From Candidatus Tepidiaquacellales bacterium OLB5 (lineage in GTDB: Bacteria; Bacteroidota; Ignavibacteria; Tepidaquicellales; OLB5): a stretch of DNA of 39,780 bases. Shown here in pieces: positions 31,169 through 39,189 of the stretch. The position numbers and the translations under genes were made by a program. The notes under the pieces are model-generated. The model did not search any database and was not told the DNA's origin. It worked only from the letters and a program-made list of their open reading frames with translations. The stretch lies in NCBI GenBank assembly GCA_001567545.1, contig LLZO01000104.1, positions 1 to 39,780 of the forward strand, read 5' to 3'. How positions within the stretch are numbered: the stretch's first letter is position 1; every line of letters starts with the position of its first letter.

Positions 31169-33184
31169 TTATTTCACAAGTATCATTTTCCTGATATTTG
31201 TATATTCCGGTGTTTCTAATTTATAGAAGTAAACACCCGTTGAAAGATTTTCTGCATTATAGTCAAATGAATATTCGCCTGCTGCATAGTTTGCATTCAG
31301 TAATTCTGCAACCTGCCTGCCGGAAACATCATATACAGTTAATTTAACGCTTCCTGTTTTTGCCAGGTCAAACCTGATCTTTGTTGCAGGATTGAACGGG
31401 TTCGGATAGTTCTGATACAAGAAGAACTTTTCTGGGATTACTGAGCTGTTACTGTTTATCGCAACCGCGCCAACATTAACTGTAAGTGTTCTTACATGTA
31501 CCGGTGTACCATTTGGCCCGTTACCCTGAACTCTTATAGTATATAATGCTGCAGGTACTCCGCCAACAGTTCTTACCCTTAATCGTAATGAATCAGGAAA
31601 AGTAGTAAGCCTGTTCTGTGTTGCTGGGGTTGTTCTGTTCAGGAATGTTAACTGAAGACTTCCTGTTCCCGGAGGATTTGTAACAGTAGCCGTAAACAGT
31701 GCTGTATCACTGTATAATTTAACTGCCGGAATACTTACATAAGCAAAACCGCTGTCATTGGTTCCGCTTGTGATATTCACAAACGGTGAAGTTTTCATTG
31801 CAAAATCGGGGAAATAAGAACCCATTGTTAAATAATTACAGTTTCTGGGATCCCACCATGCTGCAAAACTGACTTTTGGATTAGCGTGAATACCGTCATA
31901 ATCTCCGCGGTAGCAGTTCTGATTTGCTCCGCATGCTGGGCACGGGTATGTCCATGAAGCGTTAGAAATTCTCTGGTTAGGAGCAAAAGTTGTTCCGCCT
32001 GTCGTGGAGTATGTAGCCCAAACACCTGTCTGGTATGAACCGGGGTTTTCGCGTGTATCATACCATTTAATATATAATTTACCTGTTGTTTTTTCGCACC
32101 ATATAGCAGGGAACCACTGGTCTGATTGTGTTGGGTTAGCATTATCGTTTACTCTGATCTTTGTTGACCATGTTGAACCCTGGTCAGTGCTGTACTGTAA
32201 GAAAATATCTGGTTTATTACCATTACCTGCAGGATCATTTGACGCATAAACAAGATATAATCTTCCTCTGTAAGGTCCGTTTGAATTATCCATTGCTATC
32301 ATAGGATACGGTCTGGTCCTTGCATTATTAATTACAAGCCTTCCGGCTGAATTTAATGTACCGACATAACCGGCAACATTAAGTGCTGACATAACTGTAA
32401 AAGAACCGGATGCACCTCCATTTGTTGAACGATGGAAAGTGTAATTAACGTTGGCTGTTGAACCTGTATTTGTTACATATATAACACATCCTCCGTTTGT
32501 TGAACCATTAGGTCCTACAGCTATCATAACTCCGGGAATTGTATTACTGGATGAATAAGTTTGAGTCCATGTTAATCCCTGGTCAGTACTTCTTGAAAAA
32601 TTACCGGGTGTTATTGCTGCATATAAATAATGAGCAAATGGTCCTGTCCCGGTTTCTTCACCAGCCAATGTATTTCTGTCGTTACCGCTTACTGTAAATA
32701 TTGGCAACGTCCAGCTGTTTCCGTTTGTTGTTGATATATATACGTACTGGCTTGATACACCTGAGCCATAAATTAATTTCCCATTTGATAGATACGCTGA
32801 CCATGGATCGCAGCAGGTACTGGCATGATATGAAGGCTGATTTAAAGTCCATGTAATGCCTCCATCCATTGTATTGCGTGCATTTTGAGGCGAACCGTTT
32901 GCACTTACAAAGATCTGTAATGGATTTAACGGGTTTGAAGTAACATGCTGTTCGGCATTGTCAATTCCTATATCATAATTATCAAAACCAGATGCATCAG
33001 TAATTACATCAAATTGATTACCTGTATGCTGAAATGCATGGTAATGTGTTTTTGATTCCAGCGTTGGCTGGTCTATATAAGGATTTTCGTCATCAGAATT
33101 ATGGAAAATATCCTGAGCCTGAAAAAGCATTACTCCGGCTACTGTAAAAAAACTGAGCAGCAGAATTTTTGTAAATTGTTTCAT
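31169..33184 (-). CDS. Sialidase-like Asp-box T9SS cargo, paralogue B
   Basis: A 671-residue secreted protein and clear paralogue of the product of 26326-28377. It has the same signal-peptide core (GVMLFQAQ), the same order of Asp-box motifs (TMDGGITW, STDQGLTW, STNGGAS, STDQGSTW, YSTTGGTTF) and the shared phrases NARTRPYPMIAMDNSNGPYRGRLYLVYASN, RVNDNAN and WCEKTTGKLYIKWYDTRENPGS. A beta-sandwich domain (about 480-580) precedes the sorting domain (FFLYQNYPNPFNPA to IRKMILVK) with a normal loop. Unlike paralogue A it has Cys pairs (STCCDPW, CPACGANQNC), also seen in part in A (CITCGG). The two genes flank the subtilase, so the array may have grown by duplication. Confidence 0.86.
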   Translation of the reverse strand: MKQFTKILLLSFFTVAGVMLFQAQDIFHNSDDENPYIDQPTLESKTHYHAFQHTGNQFDVITDASGFDNYDIGIDNAEQHVTSNPLNPLQIFVSANGSPQNARNTMDGGITWTLNQPSYHASTCCDPWSAYLSNGKLIYGSGVSSQYVYISTTNGNSWTLPIFTVSGNDRNTLAGEETGTGPFAHYLYAAITPGNFSRSTDQGLTWTQTYSSSNTIPGVMIAVGPNGSTNGGCVIYVTNTGSTANVNYTFHRSTNGGASGSFTVMSALNVAGYVGTLNSAGRLVINNARTRPYPMIAMDNSNGPYRGRLYLVYASNDPAGNGNKPDIFLQYSTDQGSTWSTKIRVNDNANPTQSDQWFPAIWCEKTTGKLYIKWYDTRENPGSYQTGVWATYSTTGGTTFAPNQRISNASWTYPCPACGANQNCYRGDYDGIHANPKVSFAAWWDPRNCNYLTMGSYFPDFAMKTSPFVNITSGTNDSGFAYVSIPAVKLYSDTALFTATVTNPPGTGSLQLTFLNRTTPATQNRLTTFPDSLRLRVRTVGGVPAALYTIRVQGNGPNGTPVHVRTLTVNVGAVAINSNSSVIPEKFFLYQNYPNPFNPATKIRFDLAKTGSVKLTVYDVSGRQVAELLNANYAAGEYSFDYNAENLSTGVYFYKLETPEYTNIRKMILVK

Positions 33185-33510
33185 CTGTGATTGGTTAATT
33201 TTTGGAAAATGTTAATTGATTCTTACAATATATGACCATTTCTCTATATATGCAATAGTTAAGGGTATCTTAAATAGTAACTAATATACGTTAGTCTAAA
33301 ATATTATTTTTTAAAGTTTTCCTCTCCAGCCGAGATCTATTCCGTTCTTGACAGTTCATCTTTAAAGTAATTATTTGTCTGGAATTGAAAAAAAATAATT
33401 TTTTCAACAGCTCGCTTCCTTTTCTAAAGAGGGGAGACAAAAAACTTCCGATAGGAAGTTTTTTGTGGAGTGGCTTAAACAAAAAGCCACTACAAACTAC
33501 AAAAAAATAT
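33185..33510. other. Gene-free interval with composite repeat
   Basis: The 326 bp between two minus-strand genes hold the upstream region of the gene starting at 33184 (AT-rich, no clear promoter match) and a three-hairpin repeat at 33415-33496. Short ORFs here on both strands are by-products of the hairpins. Confidence 0.7.
33415..33496. repeat. Three-hairpin composite repeat
   Basis: Three successive hairpins: an imperfect stem with G-T pairs (CTTCCTTTT with AAAGAGGGGAG, 33415-33436), a perfect 13-bp stem (33437-33449 with 33454-33466, loop GATA), and an 8-bp stem AGTGGCTT/AAGCCACT (33469-33491). TTTGT of the second stem can alternatively pair with ACAAA after the third, so the last two may compete. 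It lies just past the stop of the gene ending at 33511, where it may also terminate transcription. Confidence 0.65.
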
Positions 33511-34350
33511 TTACTTGATCATCAGCATCTTTTTTGTGGAAATTGTCTGCCCGTCAGCAATCAGCGAATAAAAATACGCACCGCTTGCATATCCGGAAGC
33601 ATTAAAATCCATTATATACTCACCCTGCTTCATGTTCCCGCTTACGGGAACAGCAATTACATTACCCAGAATATCATAAATTTTAATTTTTATATCAGAA
33701 TTCTTAGCAACCGTAAATTTTATATGGGTAACAGGGTTAAACGGATTTGGATAGTTCTGCGATAAAGAAAATTCCCTTGCAACTGAGCTGATATTTATTA
33801 TTCCTATTGGATTATATATCCTTACCGGTTTATTTAAACTCCAGTTCCATAAGTCAACTGTATCAGTTGACTGGTTATTATTTGTACTGTTACCTGTTGC
33901 AAACAATGTATCATAACCTGTTACCGAGGATGCTGAATATCTGAATATCCAGGAAACGGTGTCGCTGCTGAAAGGTTTTGGATGAGAATGCGTTAACTCG
34001 CCTTCTTGTTTTCTTATCATTGTATCCCCGGGTACCCCGCTTAAAGTTAAAGTATCATTTCCGTTATCCCTTTGGTTTGCAATATTAAATCCGCCTGTAA
34101 TAGCCGGGCCGCCTGACATTTTTATCCTGTACAATGCGGTTGTACCTGCAGGAACACTGTCCGGACCTAAAATCTGAACGTTGACAATTGAACTTGCTGT
34201 ATCATCATGACAAATACACCCCAGATTTATTTGGTTTTTTCTGGTTGTGCCAACATATCCTGTCGGGAACCAGTTGAATGAATAAGCAAACATGCTTATT
34301 ACTATTAAAATAAAAACCGGAATGATTAATTTTCTGTAATTGAATTTCAT
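33511..34350 (-). CDS. Choice-of-anchor-V/reeler-like protein with T9SS sorting domain
   Basis: A 279-residue secreted protein with an N-terminal hydrophobic segment (about 9-24). It continues GYVGTTRKNQINLGCICHDD: the CxCH motif opens the choice-of-anchor V type domain. That domain runs to about residue 175 with VPAGTTALYRIKMSGGPAITGGFNIA, ELTHSHPKPF, VSWIFRYSAS and YDTLFATGNSTNNNQSTDTVD. The family pattern (GxCxCH ... G-x-F ... H-x-x ... W-x-F ... A-x-x-N) is well kept. CxCH is not the CxxCH of c-type haem, though a metal or haem role is possible. The sorting domain runs from FSLSQNYPNPFNPV to TKKMLMIK with a normal loop. Function is unknown. Confidence 0.85.
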   Translation of the reverse strand: MKFNYRKLIIPVFILIVISMFAYSFNWFPTGYVGTTRKNQINLGCICHDDTASSIVNVQILGPDSVPAGTTALYRIKMSGGPAITGGFNIANQRDNGNDTLTLSGVPGDTMIRKQEGELTHSHPKPFSSDTVSWIFRYSASSVTGYDTLFATGNSTNNNQSTDTVDLWNWSLNKPVRIYNPIGIINISSVAREFSLSQNYPNPFNPVTHIKFTVAKNSDIKIKIYDILGNVIAVPVSGNMKQGEYIMDFNASGYASGAYFYSLIADGQTISTKKMLMIK

Positions 34351-34427
34351 ATTATTAGTATTTAATTATTTCCGTGAATTTACCTATATAAAGGTGAAAA
34401 TTATATTCAAAAATCTGTAAATAAAAA

Positions 34428-34450
34428 CCCCGGTCAGTATTTAACCGGGG
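34428..34450. terminator. Hairpin terminator
   Basis: CCCCGGT pairs with ACCGGGG around a 9-nt loop, preceded by an A-run that becomes a T-run on the minus strand. It closes the gene ending at 34472. Confidence 0.8.
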
Positions 34451-34471
34451 CTGGCTTTATATTTTACATTA

Positions 34472-36634
34472 TTATTTTACAAGTATCATTTTTTTTGTAT
34501 CAATTTTTAATCCGTCAGCAGAAAGTGAGTAGAAGTAAATTCCTGTTGCAAGATTTGAAGCGTTAAAATCTGCCGAATATTTACCCGGTGCCAGATTTCC
34601 GCTGAATACTGTAGCAACTTCGTTGCCAAGAATATCAAACACTTTTACTGAAATATTTGATGCTTTTGCAACATCATATTTTATTTTTGTTACGGGGTTG
34701 AACGGGTTGGGGTAATTCTGGCTTAATCCGAATGAAGAAGGTATTTCGGATGAAACCTGTCCGTTAGAAACTACCGGTGTAACATTATAAGTAATTACAA
34801 GCTTATCAATTCCGCTGCCATGCTGGAAAAGCAGTGTTGATTTATCCATAAACACTACTCCGGCAGCCGGTGAGCTTGTTGCCGGAATCTGCTGGAAGGT
34901 ATTGCCTTCGTTTACTGATAAAAAAGTATTTGTCCCGTACAAGTCATACGCAACTGCTGTTGGGTCATCCTTTGCTATATCGCATGCCCACAATGACCCG
35001 CTTTGGTTCAGGTTAGAAAATGATGTACCCATTGTCTGGCTTTTCCAGAAACTCCCCGAAGACCATGTTGTATGGTACATTAAATTCAAATCAAGTGATG
35101 TATTTGCCATCATCGGTATTTCTGAACCGCTTACGGTATTAATAAGCGTCCAGTTCAGTCCGCCATTGGAAGATTTCCAGACTTTTCCGCTTCCGGAACC
35201 TGTTGTGCCATCGCCTATTAATATAACATTTGGATTTTCATACTGAATTATTACATCACATGGACTTCTGAATACTCCACCCGGTTCGCCGCCGCTTAAT
35301 AGCGTCCAGTTTGCACCCCAGTTTGTTGATACCCTTAATGGGGCGTTATCCGGAGCTAAATAAACAGTGTTTGGATTATTTGGGTCAACCTCTAATGGCA
35401 TACCATATGAAGTTAAATTTATCGGGTTAATTGAATTTGTCCACGTTGCTCCGTAATCTGTGCTGACAATTACTCTTCCGCCTGATGAACCCATGGAAGC
35501 AATCATCAGGTTAGTATCTGCCTGGTTAATAAAGAATGAATGACAAGAACCGCCCGGTACAGAACCGTTGAGTGTTGACCATGTTTCACCCCTGTCCAGG
35601 CTCCTTCTTAAAACTGTGCCTGTAAGAATAAATACTGTATTTTTATTTGTAGGATGTAGACAAAAAGGGTTTCCGATATTTCCGCTTGTGTTCTGTTTCC
35701 TTACAAGTGATTTTGTGACTGTTACCCCGCTTTGGAACTGCCATGTAGCGCCGCCGTCGCTGGTTCTTAATATAGCCTGGTTATTATTTGCAACAGCCCA
35801 TCCTTTGGAACCGTCATACATAAAAATATCGCTTAACGGAGCCTGCATAGGGTTATCCTGGTATGTTCTGGTTGCGCCCTGGTCATTGGAAAAATTAATA
35901 AAACCGCCGCCGCCGCATGTATAAAATGCTGATGCATTAAGCATTGATACGCTTCTTACATCCGGCTTTATCACGCTTTTATAATCGCGGATCTGCCATA
36001 TTGTACCGTTGTAAACTGCAATAATTCCGTCTGCTCCGGTTGCAACAACCGTTGGATTAACGGCATCGATTGAAAGAAGGTTTTTTGTTGTGCCTGTTGT
36101 ATAGCTCTGCCATGTTGTACCGCCGTTAACGGTATAAATAACTGTTCCGTTGTTTCCGCATGCATAACCTGTATTTGAGTTTATGAATTTAACACCATTC
36201 AGGTCATTTGCTGTACCGCTTGTCTGCGGGGACCAGGAAGCTCCTCCGTTTATTGATTTAACAACCCTTCCGCCGTTTCCTACTGCCCAGCCTGTGTTCT
36301 CATCTGTAAAACAAACAGAATTAAGATCGCCGCCGCTTATTCCGTAATTTGTATATGAAATCCCTCCGTTTGTGCTTACCTGTACAACTCCACCGTCTCC
36401 AACTAACCAAACTTTCTGGTTAATTGCATGAACAGAATTAAAGTTCAGCGCTCCCGCATTAGGATAAGATCCGAATGTTGCACCGGCATCATATGAAATA
36501 AAAATTGTTCCTCCATCGCCAACCGCGATCACAACCTGTCCGTCTTTAGAATAAACAGAATTAAATCCTGTTTGAGAATATGAGCTTATTGCAAAAATAA
36601 TAAACCCAAAGAAAACTGTCAGTAGTTTCTTCAT
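34472..36634 (-). CDS. Large Ycf48-like propeller T9SS cargo
   Basis: A 720-residue secreted protein with signal peptide (MKKLLTVFFGFIIFAISSYSQ). The body is built of Ycf48/Asp-box repeats, more than ten of them: SYDAGATF, STNGGISY, SINGGASW, TVNGGTTW, TSDGGATW, SLDRGETW, STDYGATW, STNWGANW, SSNGGLNW. Many are preceded by W-x-V-G-x-G-G-(V/R)-V or G-x-A-C-G-N-N-G-T-V, which points to two propellers. The sorting domain (FGLSQNYPNPFNPV to TKKMILVK) has a normal loop. A Shine-Dalgarno-like AGAGGA precedes the start by a few bases. It is the first gene of the minus-strand cargo array; each gene has its own spacing and terminator, so they are probably separate transcripts. Confidence 0.87.
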   Translation of the reverse strand: MKKLLTVFFGFIIFAISSYSQTGFNSVYSKDGQVVIAVGDGGTIFISYDAGATFGSYPNAGALNFNSVHAINQKVWLVGDGGVVQVSTNGGISYTNYGISGGDLNSVCFTDENTGWAVGNGGRVVKSINGGASWSPQTSGTANDLNGVKFINSNTGYACGNNGTVIYTVNGGTTWQSYTTGTTKNLLSIDAVNPTVVATGADGIIAVYNGTIWQIRDYKSVIKPDVRSVSMLNASAFYTCGGGGFINFSNDQGATRTYQDNPMQAPLSDIFMYDGSKGWAVANNNQAILRTSDGGATWQFQSGVTVTKSLVRKQNTSGNIGNPFCLHPTNKNTVFILTGTVLRRSLDRGETWSTLNGSVPGGSCHSFFINQADTNLMIASMGSSGGRVIVSTDYGATWTNSINPINLTSYGMPLEVDPNNPNTVYLAPDNAPLRVSTNWGANWTLLSGGEPGGVFRSPCDVIIQYENPNVILIGDGTTGSGSGKVWKSSNGGLNWTLINTVSGSEIPMMANTSLDLNLMYHTTWSSGSFWKSQTMGTSFSNLNQSGSLWACDIAKDDPTAVAYDLYGTNTFLSVNEGNTFQQIPATSSPAAGVVFMDKSTLLFQHGSGIDKLVITYNVTPVVSNGQVSSEIPSSFGLSQNYPNPFNPVTKIKYDVAKASNISVKVFDILGNEVATVFSGNLAPGKYSADFNASNLATGIYFYSLSADGLKIDTKKMILVK

Positions 36635-36798
36635 TTGTCCTCTTTTGTGTTAAATAATTATAAATTTTAAAATAAATTCCGTAAATTTATGGAAACATTT
36701 TCAATTTTGCAATAGGCATGAGTTAAACATTCTAACGGAAATAGTTACTAAAAATAAGAAATTTTCTTTGTTTTCTTTTAATAATTAAATAAAATCAC

Positions 36799-36806
36799 TA
36801 TCTTTG
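36799..36806 (+). promoter_or_regulatory. -7 promoter element (TATCTTTG)
   Basis: TATCTTTG matches TAnnTTTG, about 42 bp before the YqhA-family start. It drives the two-gene plus-strand unit. No TTTG at ideal spacing was seen. Confidence 0.5.
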
Positions 36807-36847
36807 CCTAATTTTTGTAAATTTATAAGAAATAGAGGTTTTGTAAA

Positions 36848-37369
36848 ATGATCCAGCTTATAGAAAAACTGCTGTGGAAAAGCCGCTATATGGTTTTTTT
36901 TGCAGTTTTATCTGCAATTATTTCTGCTTTAATAATGATTGTTATGGGTACAATTGAAGTTATAGGCGTTTTAAGAGAATTCGGTCATGCATTTTCAAGC
37001 GCGGAAGCTTATGAGGAATTCGGGAAAAATACTGTTTCGCACCTCGTAGGCGCAATTGATTATTACCTTATCGGTACTGTTTTCCTTATCTTTGGGATCG
37101 GATTGTATGAGCTGTTCATCAGCAAAATTGATATTGCCGAAAATGATGAAACTTCTTCAAAAGTTCTTGTCATTCACGACCTTGATGCTCTTAAGGAAAA
37201 AATTGCCAAGGTTGTTATTATGGTGCTTATTGTTACTTTCTTTAAGTATGCCATTAATTTTCATTATACCGAGATGATAAATCTTTTATATCTGAGCATT
37301 GGAATACTGCTCATAGCTGTATCAATTTACCTTACACATAAATCATCTCATAACGGTAAAGTACTCTGA
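36848..37369 (+). CDS. YqhA/UPF0114 family membrane protein
   Basis: A 173-residue inner-membrane protein with about four hydrophobic segments: about 14-36 (YMVFFAVLSAIISALIMIVMG), 70-92 (YLIGTVFLIFGIGLYELFI), 122-140 (VVIMVLIVTFFKYAI) and 148-165. The opening EKLLWKSRYMVFFAVL and the segment GTVFLIFGIGLYELFISKID are characteristic of UPF0114 (YqhA). Members are of unknown function and have been linked to stress conditions. It is followed after 37 bp by the MmcQ/YjbR gene, with which it probably shares a transcript. Confidence 0.87.
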   Translation: MIQLIEKLLWKSRYMVFFAVLSAIISALIMIVMGTIEVIGVLREFGHAFSSAEAYEEFGKNTVSHLVGAIDYYLIGTVFLIFGIGLYELFISKIDIAENDETSSKVLVIHDLDALKEKIAKVVIMVLIVTFFKYAINFHYTEMINLLYLSIGILLIAVSIYLTHKSSHNGKVL

Positions 37370-37406
37370 TAATTAACTATTGAAAATTTATAGATTATTT
37401 TTTTAA

Positions 37407-37754
37407 ATGAATACAGAATGGTTAAGGGAATATTGTTTAAGCTTTAAAGGTGCGACTGAAGAAATTCAGTGGGAAGATCATTTGCTTTTTAAAGTGCGCG
37501 GAAAAATATTTGTAATTACGTCAATTGATAATACTGCAGAAAACCTTCTTTCAATAAAAAGTGATCCGGAAGTGTTTGACGAATTGATAGAGAACGAGGG
37601 GATAGTACCTGCACCGTATCTGGCTAAAGCAAAATGGATAGCGGTTAAAAGGAATTGCAGGCTTAAGCCTGTAGAGCTGAAAGCCCTTATAAAAAAATCA
37701 TACAGCCTTGTTTACGAAAAATTACCTAAGAAAATAAAAGCTGAAATTACCTGA
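37407..37754 (+). CDS. MmcQ/YjbR family protein
   Basis: A 115-residue small cytosolic protein of the MmcQ/YjbR family (double-wing, CyaY-like fold). Typical features are W-L-R-E-Y-C-L-S-(F/L)-x-G-(A/V)-x-E near the N-terminus, the segment WEDHLLFKVRGKIFVITS (about 22-39), LSIKSDPEVFDELIEN (about 48-63), PAPYLAKAKWIAV (about 67-79) and the closing LIKKSYSLVYEKLPKK. The family is often called DNA-binding, but direct evidence for most members is thin. It sits downstream of the YqhA-family gene, convergent with the lipoprotein gene. Confidence 0.9.
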   Translation: MNTEWLREYCLSFKGATEEIQWEDHLLFKVRGKIFVITSIDNTAENLLSIKSDPEVFDELIENEGIVPAPYLAKAKWIAVKRNCRLKPVELKALIKKSYSLVYEKLPKKIKAEIT

Positions 37755-37811
37755 AATGAGATTGCTTAATACTAATTACTCACAAGGAAAATATGTAGTA
37801 ATTTTAGCCGT

Positions 37812-37826
37812 CACGCCAAAGGCGTG
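37812..37826. terminator. Small hairpin between convergent genes
   Basis: CACGCC-AAA-GGCGTG is followed by TTT on the plus strand, between the convergent genes ending at 37754 and 37828. The T-run is short, so it is a weak terminator at best. Confidence 0.4.
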
Positions 37827-37827
37827 T

Positions 37828-38883
37828 TTACTCATTGTTAACTGTTTTTCCGGTTTTGTAATTTATAATTTTTGAATCCCTGCCCGGCTTTTGTATATAG
37901 GTTATTTCATTTATCACATCTTTATTCATAAGCACAGTTTCACCTATCCGGAACCCGTTTATTGTAACTTCTGCAATGCTGTAAATAATATTTTCATATT
38001 TTATCTGCAGATTGTTATTGTTGTGAAAATTTCCTTCTACTGCTGCAGCAATATGTCCCGGGAAATAAACCAGCCTGTAATTAATTCCTGCCTGCTCCAG
38101 TAGTGATGCGTAAAGAATCGTTAGCCCGCTGCAGTCAGATACGCCGGACATAAGCACTTCATTGGGTCGTTTCATAATTTCATATCCGCCATATGCTTCG
38201 GTTTGGCTGAATTTTATAACCCCCGTTACAAAATCAAGGAGCTTCTGTGCCTTCAATTCGTTATTGTCATTATCATTTATTATCTGTTTCAGCAGCCTGG
38301 TTAAGCTTGGTTCACCTTTAACTGAAATATAAGCCCCGTGATTTGCCATATATTTGTTCGTATTTGTTTCAATGCCCGTATTTCCACCGTATATGGTTGA
38401 ATCATCTGCAAAATCGGCTAGTTCCGGAATTGATTGAGTATATGTTATTCCGCTGCTGAACTTAACAGTTATACTGCGTGAGCTATCCGGCTTAAAATCA
38501 TTTTTCGGCATTCTGAAAAGCAGCCGGTCTGTGCCTTTTAAAGTATAGCTGCCAAGGTAAACATCACCATTCTGTTCAAACCCAAATTCAACTGAATTTT
38601 TATCTATGCTTAGTTTGTTGAGTGTTGAATTACTGTCAAAATCACTTTTATTTATTGCAAAATAAAGCATTTGTTCATCCATATCATAAAGCTTCAGGTC
38701 AGCTTCGGTTCCTGTTACCTGCTGAACAAAATCTTTGTTCCTGAACACCGGCTCAGACATATAGCCTACAACAGCATCCCGCAGCCTTTTGCTGTTATGG
38801 GTATCGGTTAAGCCGTTATCTTCCTTTTTGCTGCAACCTGCAGCCAGGATTGCAATAAATATTAAGTTAAGTAGTAATTTCAT
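37828..38883 (-). CDS. Transglutaminase-like lipoprotein
   Basis: A 351-residue lipoprotein with a lipobox AAGC (Cys 17) after a short hydrophobic signal, followed by SKKED. The C-terminal half (about 195-330) is a transglutaminase-like (papain-fold) domain: KLLDFVTGVIKFSQTEAYGGYEIMKRPNEVL, then GVSDCSGLTILYASLLEQAGI with the catalytic Cys near 251 and YRLVYFPGHIAAAVEG with the His near 273. A possible Asp/Glu third residue follows. The N-terminal half (about 25-190) is beta-rich and not recognised. It is probably an envelope-anchored protease or peptide-bond-modifying enzyme; the substrate is unknown. Confidence 0.85.
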   Translation of the reverse strand: MKLLLNLIFIAILAAGCSKKEDNGLTDTHNSKRLRDAVVGYMSEPVFRNKDFVQQVTGTEADLKLYDMDEQMLYFAINKSDFDSNSTLNKLSIDKNSVEFGFEQNGDVYLGSYTLKGTDRLLFRMPKNDFKPDSSRSITVKFSSGITYTQSIPELADFADDSTIYGGNTGIETNTNKYMANHGAYISVKGEPSLTRLLKQIINDNDNNELKAQKLLDFVTGVIKFSQTEAYGGYEIMKRPNEVLMSGVSDCSGLTILYASLLEQAGINYRLVYFPGHIAAAVEGNFHNNNNLQIKYENIIYSIAEVTINGFRIGETVLMNKDVINEITYIQKPGRDSKIINYKTGKTVNNE

Positions 38884-38962
38884 TTTCTAAGCAAAAATAG
38901 ATAAAATAATATAATGAAGTTATGTGAAAATTAATTGAAGTATTTATCATAAAACTTTTTGT

Positions 38963-38970
38963 TAAATTTG
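38963..38970 (+). promoter_or_regulatory. -7 promoter element for tRNA-Arg
   Basis: TAAATTTG matches TAnnTTTG, about 38 bp upstream of the tRNA. Confidence 0.45.
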
Positions 38971-39008
38971 CACTTTGCTGTTAAGCTTTGATTTTTAAAG
39001 ATATTTTT

Positions 39009-39080
39009 GCTCCCGTAGTGTAATGGATAGCACGTCAGGTTCCGGTCCTGCCGGTGAGGGTTCGAGTCCTTCCGGGAGTA
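39009..39080 (+). tRNA. tRNA-Arg (anticodon CCG)
   Basis: A complete cloverleaf: acceptor GCTCCCG/CGGGAGT, D arm GTGT/GCAC, anticodon stem TCAGG/CCTGC (first pair mismatched) with loop TTCCGGT and anticodon CCG at 39042-39044, T arm GAGGG-TTCGAGT-CCTTC, discriminator A. CCA is not encoded. Confidence 0.95.
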
Positions 39081-39088
39081 CAAACTCA

Positions 39089-39186
39089 ATTAGGAATTAC
39101 GAATTAAGAATATTTTTATTTCGGAGATAAATAAAAATTGGAATTATTTTTAAATTTCCTGATTCCTAATTCCTAATTCGTAATTA
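39089..39186. repeat. AT-rich palindromic repeat after tRNA-Arg
   Basis: AATTACGAATTA (39095-39106) is the exact complement of TAATTCGTAATT (39174-39185), and TAGGAATTA is mirrored by TAATTCCTA. Inside, ATTTTTATTT/AAATAAAAAT flank a short CGGAG loop. The unit of about 100 bp is built of AATTCGTAATT/AATTCCTAATT words and resembles a small non-autonomous palindromic element next to a tRNA gene. Confidence 0.6.
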
Positions 39187-39189
39187 TCG

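Noticed and set aside
33291-33765. Short frames on both strands around the composite repeat
   Set aside because: They are translations of palindromic repeat DNA or antisense to the anchor-V-like gene, with no plausible protein signature.
34215-34260. c-type cytochrome
   Set aside because: The motif is CxCH, not CxxCH, and the surrounding domain fits the anchor-V pattern.
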